From Suillus spraguei (Eukaryota; Basidiomycota; Agaricomycetes; Boletales; Suillaceae): 16,177 bases of DNA. Of the stretch, positions 8,864 through 16,177 are shown piece by piece. Position 1 is the first letter of the stretch; every line of letters begins with the position of its first letter. The DNA lies in contig JABCPU010001103.1 in the NCBI GenBank assembly GCA_016800925.1, positions 1 through 16,177 on the forward strand. Direction: 5' to 3'. The notes under the pieces were generated by a model. It made no database searches, was not told the origin of the DNA, and saw nothing but the letters and a program-made list of their open reading frames with translations. Position numbers and translations under genes: made by a program.

Positions 8864-9715
8864 ATGACTACCACCAAAGAATTTGAATATAAAATCGGTC
8901 TCCCAACTAGTTTTGACGGAGATCGCGACAACTCTCTAGAATTCATCCAGTCATGCAATCTGCACTTCGACATCAATGAAAAGCTTTACACTGCTGACAA
9001 GCAGAAGATTATTTTCATTATGTCCTTCATGACTGAGAAGAATGCCAAATCTTGGAAAGAACAATTCCTCGCTCATGCCCAGTCAACCGACACTTCCGGA
9101 CAGAAAGTTGGCTATGGGACGCTGAAATATTTCATGAAAAGTTTCAATGAAGCTTTCAAACCAGTGGATACCAAAGGAACCGCATTAACAAAGCTCAGAG
9201 ACCTCAAACAAGGAAGCGGTGATCTCCACACTTACATCGCTGACTTTGAGGCACTTGCGGCTAAGGCCCATATCACCGATGATGCAACAAAGATTCAGTT
9301 CTTCCACAATGGCCTCAACCTAGGTATCCTAACCAAACTCTTCGCGCCAGGCGACGTCTCAGAAGTATTCCGCAACGTTGTATTGCAATGTGTTTCCATT
9401 GATAACTCCCATCAACGCCTTCTGGTGTTATGAGCACATCATGCTCCACAGAAGAAGAAGAACTATGGAAATGCGCGTTACACGCTGAGCCAAGATTCGA
9501 ATGCAATGGTAGTAGATCGAATCTCTGATATGGAAAGATCCGAGTGTATGAAAAAGGGACAATGCTTCGGATGCAAGAAGACCGGACACCATATTCATAA
9601 TTGTCCTGAAAGGAAGAAGAAAACTCCACTTCGTCAAACTGAAGTCAAGGATGAAGAAGACAAAACCGTGAGGCGGATCATAGAGGATTTTGAAATTGGA
9701 GAAACAAGGATTTGA
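8864..9715 (+). pseudogene. gag: Ty3/gypsy gag with CCHC zinc knuckle, one in-frame TGA
   Basis: Gag forms the virus-like particle and binds the element RNA. The ATG at 8864 has A at -3 and opens a frame of 283 codons broken only by TGA at 9431-9433. Residues about 10-170 resemble the retrotransposon Gag core (FDGDRDNSLEFIQSCNLHF, then WKEQFLAHA and LRDLKQGSGDLHTYIADFEA). After the TGA the same frame has a basic stretch (PQKKKNYG) and the knuckle CFGCKKTGHHIHNC (CX2CX4HX4C). It ends at TGA 9713-9715, which overlaps the ATG of the next frame. A single CGA to TGA change would explain the internal stop. Translation as it stands would give Gag without its nucleic-acid-binding end. Confidence 0.85.
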
Positions 9716-11361
9716 TGTATGTTTCTCCCAATGTATTACTAAGACTTGTACGTGCTGTAGGTGAAAGAACAGAACTTCGTATCCCTATCACCCTTCACTC
9801 GCGTACTTGCTTAAAATCTGTCGACACTACCGCTGTTATTGATTCTGGTGCAGCAGGGACGTTCATTTCTGAAGAGTTTGTGAAACTCCATCAAATCACA
9901 TGATGAAAACTTAAAACACCATTTCAAGTTACTACGGCGGATGGAACTTTTATCAAGGGAGGACCAATCACGCATTATTGTCTCCTGGTGGTGAAAATTG
10001 ACGAACGAACCATGTATGGAAAGTTCAATATCACTAAACTTGGACGAAGAGATCAAATCCTTCTGGGAATCCCATGGTTACGCGCTATGAACCCAAGTAT
10101 AGATTGGGCCACCAAAACACTTGTCCTCCCTCGAACAACGAAGTCTGATGAAATTGAACTCAACCTAGATACAGACCGAGAGAAGAACGGGCTGCCTCCA
10201 GCCTTTCATTGTCACCCCAAGAAATGGCAAAATTCACAACTTCCGAAGCTCATTGTTGCTCCTTCTGTTAACACCCCTGGCGAGTTCATAATCAATGACT
10301 CCTCCCCACAAGTAAAACTACCACAGCGCCCTCCGTCGCCCATTCCCCATGTAGAGAAATGAAAGAACAAGTTGGAACCAGAGTCCCAACCATCCCTGTT
10401 GCAACCAGTTGAACAACAACCAATTGAGGAGCAACAACAGGGAAAGCGGAAACCTGACGATGATCTTGGAGGACGTGCTCATAATATTCCAAAGTTGACC
10501 AAATACTTCATACCGCCCAAACTGTCTACTCCTCCCATCGAAGAAATTCCTGATCAGGACGAACCAATGAAGTCTACTATACCTACCGAAGATGATGACC
10601 AATTCAATACAATGCAGGATGTTTGGCACGCACCGGAAGTACACGAAATTTCTTCTTACGAACTCGGAGACAGAGAGTTCCTTGTGGAGTATGATATCGA
10701 CGGAATTACTATGAGAATCATTGACGAAGTATCCATGGATACACTTCTCACACGTGATGGAACTTCTCGACTTGAACAACTCCCTAACTATTCCACAATC
10801 TCCCTTCCTCCTCCGAAATACAGTAATAAAGCTCAGGAATATGCCATGGATGAGAAAGAAAAGAAAAAGAAACCCTTCAAGGAATTGGTCCCAGAATATT
10901 TGCACGATTTTGCGGACGTCTTTGCTAAAGATGGACTAAACAAACTACCCCCCAAACGCCCTGGTATTGATCATCGGATCGACACTAAACCCGGTTTTAT
11001 CCCTTGTACATCAAAGGTTTATCTGTTATCGGAAAAAGAACGCGCTGCCGTCAAAATGTTTATCGATGAAAACATCGCAAAAGGTTTCATTTCAGAATTG
11101 AAGTCACCCCAAGCCAGTGGCTTCTTCTTTGTGGGAAAGAAGAGTGGAGAATTACATCCTTGTCAAGATTATCGCTACATCAATGATTGGACGGTCAAGA
11201 ATGCTTATCCACTCCCACTTCCTATCTCCCTCGTCGCATGCCTTCACAACGCACAATTCTTTATGAAAATGGATATCCGGTCCGGCTATAATAACATTCA
11301 CATCCATCCCGATGATCACTGGAAAGCAGCATTTACTACTGAATTCGAGCCCCTTCAGTGA
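9715..11361 (+). pseudogene. pol: Ty3/gypsy pol remnant: aspartic protease and N-terminal reverse transcriptase
   Basis: Pol normally supplies protease, RT, RNase H and integrase. This frame starts with ATG at 9715-9717, in -1 relative to gag, and runs to 11361 with in-frame TGA codons at 9901-9906 (two in tandem) and 10360-10362. Protease: AVIDSGAAGTFISEEFV (about 9834-9884) carries the catalytic DSGA, followed by ILLGIPWLRAMNPSIDW (about 10057-10107). A Pro/Gln-rich linker follows. RT: LPPKRPGIDHRI, SPQASGFFFVGKKSGELHPC, then KMDIRSGYNNI with the first catalytic Asp, and KAAFTTEFEP. After FEPL the normal continuation is lost: a short match to the TNS of LTNSP follows too soon, then homology ends. 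The second RT catalytic box (YxDD) and everything after it are missing. Confidence 0.85.
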
Positions 11362-11404
11362 CAAACTCCGTACTATACGGGTCACCCGACCCACATAATA
11401 TCCC

Positions 11405-11910
11405 GTCAAAGATGGGCCAGCGGATGATGGGCCGAGGTTATGTATATCCTTGATGTTGACGGATGGGCCGGGGGGAATATTATTTCCAATGGAGACGGGT
11501 GGGCCGGGAGACTTGTATTTTCGGGAGAGACGGGTGGGCCGAGGGAAACATGATTTCTGATGTTGACAGATGGGCCAGGGGGATATAATCCCCGACAGAG
11601 ATGGGTGGGCCCATCTGGGTAGTATGTAGAGTAGGATATTATAGACAGCTGGGCTGAAGAGAGATGCAAGGCAAATATTATTACATAGACGGGTGGGCCG
11701 AGGTAAGAGAATATTACATATACGGGTGGGCTGAGGTGAGAGAATATTACATATACAGGTGGGCTGAGGTGAGAGAATATTACATATACGGGTGGGCTGA
11801 CGTGGGGTGTATTACATAGACGGGTGGGCCGAGGGTGCAGTAAAATATTTATTGCATAGACGGGTGGGCCGATGTGGGGGAATTTTACATAGACGGGTGG
11901 GCCTAGATAT
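11405..11910. repeat. Minisatellite with 33-bp core period
   Basis: The repeated core is GACGGGTGGGCCGAGG followed by an A/T-rich spacer. Core starts at 11691, 11724, 11757 and 11790 are exactly 33 bp apart. Later ones (11822, 11862, 11895) differ by small indels. Units left of 11690 are longer (about 34-50 bp) and more diverged. A long minus-strand open frame across it (11406-12053) comes from the 33-bp period being a multiple of three and is not called as a gene. Confidence 0.9.
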
Positions 11911-12050
11911 GTATCATAAAGATGTACAGCTGATGTAGCCACCAGAGAATCAAACACATAGGATACATGCACCCTATGAGTGCATATACCTACCATCGAC
12001 CACCAAAATCTAAACCCTGAAGCATGAAAACCTGAATTCATCATGTCTGA
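11911..12050. other. Short unique spacer between two repeat arrays
   Basis: No gene, no repeat unit and no splice signals stand out. Confidence 0.5.
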
Positions 12051-12640
12051 CATTCATCGATAATTGAGGTGCTGGGTGCTGGGTGCCAAGTCCCGAATCC
12101 AGGAACTCGAAACTGGAGATGCAAACTAGAGATTTCCTGAATTCCAGATACCCGGACACCCGAAACACAACACACAAGGTGAAAGATTTAAAGTCCATGT
12201 GTGGAGTCATCTAGTGCTGAGTGCCGGGTGCAGGTGCAGAGTACTGAAACTAGAAACTAGAAACTCGAGATTCGAGACAAAACAGACATCTACCAAAAAT
12301 GTGTGGATCAAAGTTTTGTTGTTGCCTGACATGTGTCTGAGTCCCGAGGACCGAACCCCAAAATTGTAGACTACCGGATTTCGGGATTCGGGTTCGGCAC
12401 TTGAGATTGGAGATTTGAGATGAAAAAGATATCTACCAAAAATGTGTGGATCAAAGTCATTTTATTGCCTAACATTGTTTTCGATCTCAAGTGCAAAAGC
12501 CCGAGTACCAAACCGCGAACCCCTAAATAGTAGACTACCAGATTTCGGAGTTCGGAGTTCGGCACTTAGAATGTGTGGATCAATAGGTGTCTATTGCCTC
12601 ACATTGTTCTGAGTCCCGAGTCGCGAGTGCTGGGTGGCGG
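12051..12640. repeat. Diverged satellite units, irregular period
   Basis: Units combine GTGTGGATCA, a GCCT-ACAT segment and a GC-rich part of the form GAGTCCCGAG...TTCGGCAC. The GTGTGGATC landmark falls at about 12199, 12301, 12444 and 12573 (spacings 102, 143 and 129). They are related to the beta units further right but much more diverged, so this looks like an older edge of the satellite. Confidence 0.7.
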
Positions 12641-12718
12641 GGTTCAGGGTTCAGCACTGACAATATGTTGCTCAAGATCTTTCACATTATGAGTACCAAG
12701 TCCCAGGTGCCGAGTGCC
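12641..12718. repeat. Satellite unit leading into the hairpin
   Basis: A beta-type unit with GATCTTTCACATTATGAG and stacked GAGTGCCGGGTGCC words. It is continuous with the left arm of the following inverted repeat. Confidence 0.6.
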
Positions 12719-13036
12719 GGGTGCCGGAGCTCGGAAGTCCGGAGTCCCGAGTGCCGGGTGCTGGAGTTCGGGGTTCGGCACATAAAATATGTGGATCGAG
12801 GTCTTTCACATTGTTTTGACTGCCGAACCCCGAGCTCCGGCACCCGGGAGTTAGCACAATGTGAGGCAAGACCATGATATTGATTTACACATGTTGAGTG
12901 CCACACCCCGAGTGCCGGAGCTTGGGGTTCGGCAGTCAAAACAATGTGAAAGACCTCGATCCACATATTTTATGTGCCGAACCCCGAACTCCAGCACCCG
13001 GCACTCGGGACTCCGGACTTCCAAGCTCCGGCACCC
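12719..13036. repeat. Fold-back inverted repeat, two 125-bp arms, 68-bp spacer
   Basis: Arm 12719-12843 and arm 12912-13036 are reverse complements over 125 bp with no gaps and two mismatches that I can count (inside GAGCTCGG/GAGCTTGG-type words). The arms contain one beta unit (ATATGTGGATCGAGG) flanked by GC-rich segments. As single-stranded DNA or RNA it would form a very stable hairpin. The spacer (12844-12911) holds one alpha-type segment. Confidence 0.9.
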
Positions 13037-13040
13037 AGGA

Positions 13041-13430
13041 GTTAGCACAATGTGAGGCAATACCATGATATGGATGTACACATGTTGAGTGCCGAACCCC
13101 AAGCTCCGGCACCCAGGAGTTAGCACAATGTGAGGCAATACCATAATATTGATTTACACATGTTGAGTGCCGAACCCCGAGCTCCAGCACCCTGGAGTTA
13201 GCACAATGTGAGGCAATACCATGATATGGATTTACACATGTTGAGTGCCGAACCCCGAGCTCCGGCACCCGGGAGTTAGCACAATGTGAGGCAATACCAT
13301 AATATTGATTTACACATGTTGAGTGCCGAACCCCGAGCTCCGGCGCCCTGGAGTTAGCACAATGTGAGGCAACACCATGATATTGATTTACACAAGTTGA
13401 GTGCCGATCCCCGAGTGCCAGGTGCCAGAG
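13041..13430 (-). repeat. Satellite alpha array, five exact 78-bp units
   Basis: The landmark GTTAGCAC falls at 13041, 13119, 13197, 13275 and 13353, spaced exactly 78 bp apart with no indels. Each unit has GTTAGCACAATGTGAGGC, a short A/T-rich part with CATGATAT, then a GC-rich part that contains an interrupted dyad GTGCCG...CGGCAC around GAGCTC. Units differ by a few substitutions. The last unit runs into the centre of the symmetry axis. The period is a multiple of three, so open frames cross it on both strands; none is called as a gene. Confidence 0.92.
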
Positions 13431-13608
13431 CTCGGGGTTTGGCACTCAACATGTGTAAATCCATATCATGGTATTGCCTCACATTGTGCTAACTCCCGGG
13501 TGCCGGAGCTCGGGGTTCGGCACTCAACATGTGTAAATCAATATCATGGTGTTGCCTCACATTGTGCTAACTCCAGGGCGCCGGAGCTCGGGGTTCGGCA
13601 CTCAACTT
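13431..13608 (+). repeat. Satellite alpha units in reversed orientation
   Basis: From 13431 the alpha units run on the opposite strand, mirroring 13238-13415 about a 15-bp centre (13416-13430). Landmarks (CATGTG at 13450, 13528 and the remnant at 13606) keep the 78-bp spacing. The third unit has lost 17 bp after 13606. Confidence 0.9.
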
Positions 13609-14165
13609 TGTATTGCCTCACATGGTTCTAACTCACGGGTGGCGGGGTTCAGGGGTCGGTGTTAAAATATGTGGATTGATATCTGTCTCATTGTTATGAG
13701 TACCAAGTCCCGAGTCCCGAGTGCCAGGTGCCGGAGTTCGGGGTTCAGCATTCAACATGTGTACATCAATATCTTTGTATTGACTCACATTGTTCTCACT
13801 CTGGGGTGCTGGGGTTCGGGGTTGGGTGGTTAAATATGTGGATCAATATCTTTCACATGGTTATGAGTCCCGAGTCCAGATTCACAACTGCCGGGAGCCG
13901 GAGTTCAGGGTTCGGCACTCCCCACGTGTAAATCAATATCTTGGTATTGCCTCACATGTTTCTAACTCCCGGGTGCCGGGGTTCGGGGTTCAGTGATAGA
14001 AAATGTGCATTGACATCTTTCACATTGTTATAAGTTCCAAGGCCCGAGTCCTGAGTGCCGGGTGCCAGAGTTCGGGGTTTGGCACTGAACATGTGTCAAT
14101 CAATATCTTTGTATTGCCTCACATTGTTCTAACTCCCGAGTGCCGGAGTTCGGGGTTCAGCACAT
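13609..14165 (+). repeat. Satellite alpha-beta dimers, 167-bp higher-order period
   Basis: Alpha units (CATGTGTACATCAATATC type) alternate with beta units (AATATGTGGATCAATATC type). The beta landmark ATGTG falls at 13669, 13836 and 14003, and the alpha landmark at 13756, 13923 and 14090. All neighbouring spacings are 167 bp. Individual units differ in sequence while length is kept. The array stops at 14165, where LTR-B is inserted. Confidence 0.88.
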
Positions 14166-14935
14166 TGTCATATACCATACTTCTAATCTCAGATCCGACC
14201 ATATCCGACCAGATCCGATCGTTTCCATATCCGTCCGGTCCACAGATCCTGTCCAGACCACCCATCCGAATGAACTCACTTCTCGCACCTTAACTCCCTT
14301 GTGTATATCTGCATCTATCTCCTTTCGTCATTCCCCCTGCTTCCGGTACTCCGGCTGTTTATATTTCCGTCCTGTGTTACTGATCCGTTTCCTGTGTTCA
14401 TTTCCGATTCATGCTTACTGATCCGCTGTGCATTAACTAATAGACTTCCATTACACTTCGTACATAGCCCTCAGTCCCGGACTTGCTGATTATCTGTCTT
14501 AGATACTTACAGTATATAAACCACTTGTAGATCTCCGTAGAACCTTAGTTCGAATATCATCTTAGATTCTACTCATTCTGTTTCCTCCGGACTTAAGCCA
14601 CTTTCCGCTTTAAGTCACCTTCCGAGACTTAGGATTGATTCCTATAGTCTATATCTCCGACTCTATCTTCGGATAGTCTACCTCCGTTAGTTTCTAGTTA
14701 GGAACTCATTCCGAAACTAGCCTTAATCTCTGTCCTCTCCTTACGTTCCGAATAACCTTCGGACGTACCACATCCGATACCTTCAGACACCCGGATCCGT
14801 CACGCAACTCCTTCTGGGTCTTCGGACGAATAACTCCTCCCTGAAATAAAGGGGCATTACTCGAGAAAGGGGCACAGTGCACGAACTGAGGCCAAAGCCC
14901 TTCGGATCTCTCTACCCTTGAGTACAGTCTTAACA
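14166..14935 (+). mobile_element. LTR-B copy 2, solo LTR (770 bp) inside the satellite
   Basis: It starts TGTCATATACC and ends CTTAACA (TG...CA) and is flanked by CACAT on both sides. It matches 6104-8281 (minus LTR-A) in inverted orientation. The satellite continues on its right in the register expected had the LTR never been there. A TATATAAA at 14513-14520 supports plus orientation, with about 420 bp of R-U5 after it. No coding sequence is inside. The parent family is not identified. It could belong to the same class as the gypsy element here, but their LTR regions do not visibly match. Confidence 0.82.
14513..14520 (+). promoter_or_regulatory. Candidate TATA box of LTR-B copy 2
   Basis: TATATAAA, also kept in the inverted copy at 7889-7896. 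Confidence 0.45.
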
Positions 14936-14940
14936 CACAT

Positions 14941-15070
14941 CAAATATGTGGATCGATATCTGTCACATGGTGATGAGTCCCAACTCCAGGGTCCTGTGGT
15001 CCGGGGTTCGGCACTTAAGATATATGGAATGATATGTTTCACAATGTGACCCGGCACCCGGCACAAGGTA
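14941..15070 (+). repeat. Right end of the satellite (beta unit and remnants)
   Basis: AATATGTGGATCGATATCTGTCACATGG continues the beta unit cut by LTR-B and is followed by a GC-rich part ending TTCGGCAC. A second, degraded unit (about 15020-15065) fades into non-repeat DNA. Confidence 0.75.
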
Positions 15071-15250
15071 ACTCGACAGATATGTTTCAAATTCCTTAAA
15101 TTGTGTGTTGTATTTCAGGTAGCCGGATATCCGGAATTCGCGAAATATCCATTGTGAATCTCCATTGTCCAGTTCCGGATTTCCGGACTTGGCATCCCAG
15201 CACTGACATTCATTCAAACATTGTATATACATCTATGAACATACATACAC
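15071..15250. other. Non-coding flank, probably 3' region of the minus-strand gene
   Basis: A/T-rich with short TCCGG/CCGGA words (15122-15190). No ORF or repeat array is seen. It lies directly downstream of the stop codon at about 15251-15257 on the minus strand. Confidence 0.4.
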
Positions 15251-15786
15251 TTATGTAGCCATTTCACCCTCATCAGCAGAGGGTTCAACCTTCACCTCAA
15301 CATCCATATCATCAGAATCATATTCTGGGACAAGGTTGCCCGGATCATCTGGGTCCACAAGTTCGCCGGACGTTTGTGGACCCTCAGGCTGAATCTGGCT
15401 CAGCTCAAATATGAGACCCTCAATGATAGATGCTGGCTGGACTTTCGGAGATGGAGGCTCCATTCCTGCCATATCCAAGTCAATGCGGGGAGCAAGTGCA
15501 GATGGGAGGGGTGAGATGGACAGGGGGACAGATTGATCAAGCAAAAAGGTTGCATTGACAGGAGAGTCAGGAAGTGGAAATGAAGGGTGCCGGTCCATGA
15601 CTTTGCGACGAAGGCCCTCATGGAGGCGTTGCAGGGTATCAATCTTACCATCCTGCTCCGCCACACGAGCCTCAAGAAGAGCAATTCGAGCGGCACCATC
15701 CCGAATTGCAATTGCCATGGAATGGAGATCTGGCATGGGCACATCGAGTGCCGGACGAGGCACTGCAGCGCTTGAAGACGGAATAG
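15251..15786 (-). CDS. Hypothetical coiled-coil protein, C-terminal exon
   Basis: On the minus strand the frame enters from a spliced intron at 15786 and runs about 178 codons to TAA near 15251. It opens with a Ser/Ala/Pro stretch (SSSAAVPRPALDVPMPD). Next is a predicted coiled coil, HSMAIAIRDGAARIALLEAR and onward to LHEGLRRKV (about 15733-15600), with hydrophobic residues at heptad spacing. A Pro/Ser-rich middle follows, then an acidic tail rich in Asp, Glu and Val (DSDDMDVEVKVEPSADEGE). Proteins of this build, a cysteine-rich or basic N-terminus then one coiled coil and an acidic tail, are common and uncharacterised in mushroom genomes, in my recollection. No enzymatic motif is seen. The exon is open throughout, but the upstream part is broken, so the gene may be dead. 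Confidence 0.55.
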
Positions 15787-15834
15787 CTAAGTGAAAGATA
15801 AGGTCAGATGGTCATAGACAATTGGGTGACTCAC
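15787..15834 (-). other. Spliceosomal intron, 48 bp
   Basis: The minus strand reads GTGAGT at the 5' end, CTGAC about 18 bases before the 3' end, then a pyrimidine-rich tract ending TTAG. Size and signals fit basidiomycete introns. Removal joins the frame of a Pro/Ala stretch (CPKTPAPASA) to SIPSSSAAV in the next exon, crossing codon phase 1. Confidence 0.7.
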
Positions 15835-16177
15835 AAGCTGATGCAGGTGCAGGTGTCTTGGGGCAGTGATTGTCTTGCTGCGCCCACGGACTGTGCCTTG
15901 GGTGTGGTCACAGCAGGGACAGCTGGAGTGCTGGAGGGGCCATGAGATTGACTGCGAGTTCGGGCTTTGGACTGCGAGGCAGCCGGCGCATTGGAGGAGC
16001 TCTAGAAAGGTGTCCTGGAGCGAGCCTGCCGGGTGGTAGACTTCCCTCGAATATGTTTTGGCGGGATCCATGGATGCTGGGACACATTTGATCTTCTTGG
16101 TGCGCAGCGGACGCACGACAAACATGGGCATGGGTCCTCCTGTCCAACGAGTGGCGCCAGGCCACTTCTCCTGGTGC
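15835..16177 (-). pseudogene. Upstream part of the hypothetical gene, frame-disrupted and cut by window edge
   Basis: Coding-like composition moves between frames. One frame has LRTKKIKCVPASMDPAK (about 16110-16060), preceded in another frame by PCPCLSCVRC (about 16135-16106). Together they look like a broken cysteine-rich, Zn-cluster-like start. A third segment, KARTRSQSHGPSSTPAVPAV (about 15965-15906), is Ser/Pro/Ala-rich as expected before the coiled coil, but it is in a different frame from the one that meets the intron. The frame that does meet the intron has TGA near 15907. Several frameshifts, sequencing errors or unseen introns could explain this. A pseudogene is the simplest reading. 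Confidence 0.4.

Larger units (their letters stand above)
8320..11361 (+). mobile_element. Truncated Ty3/gypsy-type LTR retrotransposon
   Basis: The order is leader, gag with CCHC knuckle, aspartic protease, then the start of reverse transcriptase. This is the start of a Ty3/gypsy (Metaviridae-type) genome. The rest of RT, RNase H, integrase and the 3' LTR are absent. Coding homology stops just after the FEPL motif near 11355 and repeat DNA begins about 50 bp later. The element cannot move by itself. Confidence 0.85.
14161..14940. repeat. 5-bp target-site duplication (CACAT) around solo LTR-B
   Basis: CACAT at 14161-14165 and at 14936-14940. Both are satellite sequence, and an uninterrupted unit reads GGCACATAAAATATG at the matching place (about 12778-12792). 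Confidence 0.8.

Noticed and set aside
10318..10905. 195-codon minus-strand open frame
   Set aside because: Antisense to gypsy pol between protease and RT; no independent support.
11406..12053. 215-codon minus-strand repeat protein
   Set aside because: Created by the 33-bp minisatellite period; unit-to-unit changes and indels do not look codon-aware, and there is no promoter or family match.
11691..14165. CRISPR array
   Set aside because: Repeats are contiguous or nearly so, with no unique spacers of constant length, and the context is a eukaryotic repeat region.
12587..14293. Many open frames on both strands, including a 170-codon one at 12936-13445
   Set aside because: They follow from the 78-bp satellite period and the mirrored layout; the same peptide appears in both directions.

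Overview
The window looks like repeat-rich, gene-poor DNA from a filamentous fungus, most likely a mushroom-type basidiomycete (Agaricomycetes). The evidence is a LINE with an APE-type endonuclease, Ty3/gypsy-type gag and pol, a 48-bp intron with fungal-style splice signals, and a low-complexity coiled-coil protein at the right edge. The organism call is inference. There are no rRNA or tRNA genes, CRISPR arrays or bacterial operons. No intact single-copy gene can be shown.

Layout, left to right. (1) 1-~5000: a decayed LINE on the minus strand. ORF1 has a CCHC knuckle. ORF2 has endonuclease motifs and the start of reverse transcriptase. The LINE is cut by two oppositely oriented copies of one LTR family, called LTR-A here (1-417, and 3973-4907 as a solo LTR). 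(2) 5000-6100: G/T-rich DNA and an unrecognised, stop-broken ORF remnant. (3) 6104-8281: an old copy of a second LTR family (LTR-B), interrupted by a third LTR-A solo LTR (6492-7457). (4) ~8320-11361: a Ty3/gypsy element on the plus strand with gag, CCHC knuckle, DSG protease and the first part of RT. It is broken by in-frame TGA codons and cut off inside RT. (5) 11405-15070: tandem-repeat DNA. It holds a ~33-bp minisatellite, then a satellite built from alpha (78 bp) and beta (~89 bp) units. The satellite includes an exact 78-bp array, an exact 167-bp alpha-beta dimer array, two large palindromes, and a solo LTR-B (14166-14935) inserted with a 5-bp target duplication. (6) 15251-16177: the 3' exon, intron and disrupted upstream part of a hypothetical protein gene on the minus strand.

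The parts work together only as a layered insertion record. The LINE was hit by LTR-A, an older LTR-B was hit by LTR-A, and the satellite was hit by LTR-B. Three insertions can be tested against what they interrupted. Taking out LTR-A with one 4-bp target copy rejoins LINE ORF1 in frame. The LTR-A inside LTR-B has GCGG on both sides. Taking out LTR-B with one CACAT returns the satellite to its 167-bp register within 1 bp. Nearly all premature stops are TGA, as expected from CGA to TGA decay. The most unusual structure is the satellite: a nucleosome-sized dimer, an orientation switch, and a 125-bp-arm hairpin with only two mismatches. A centromeric or other heterochromatic location is possible but not shown.
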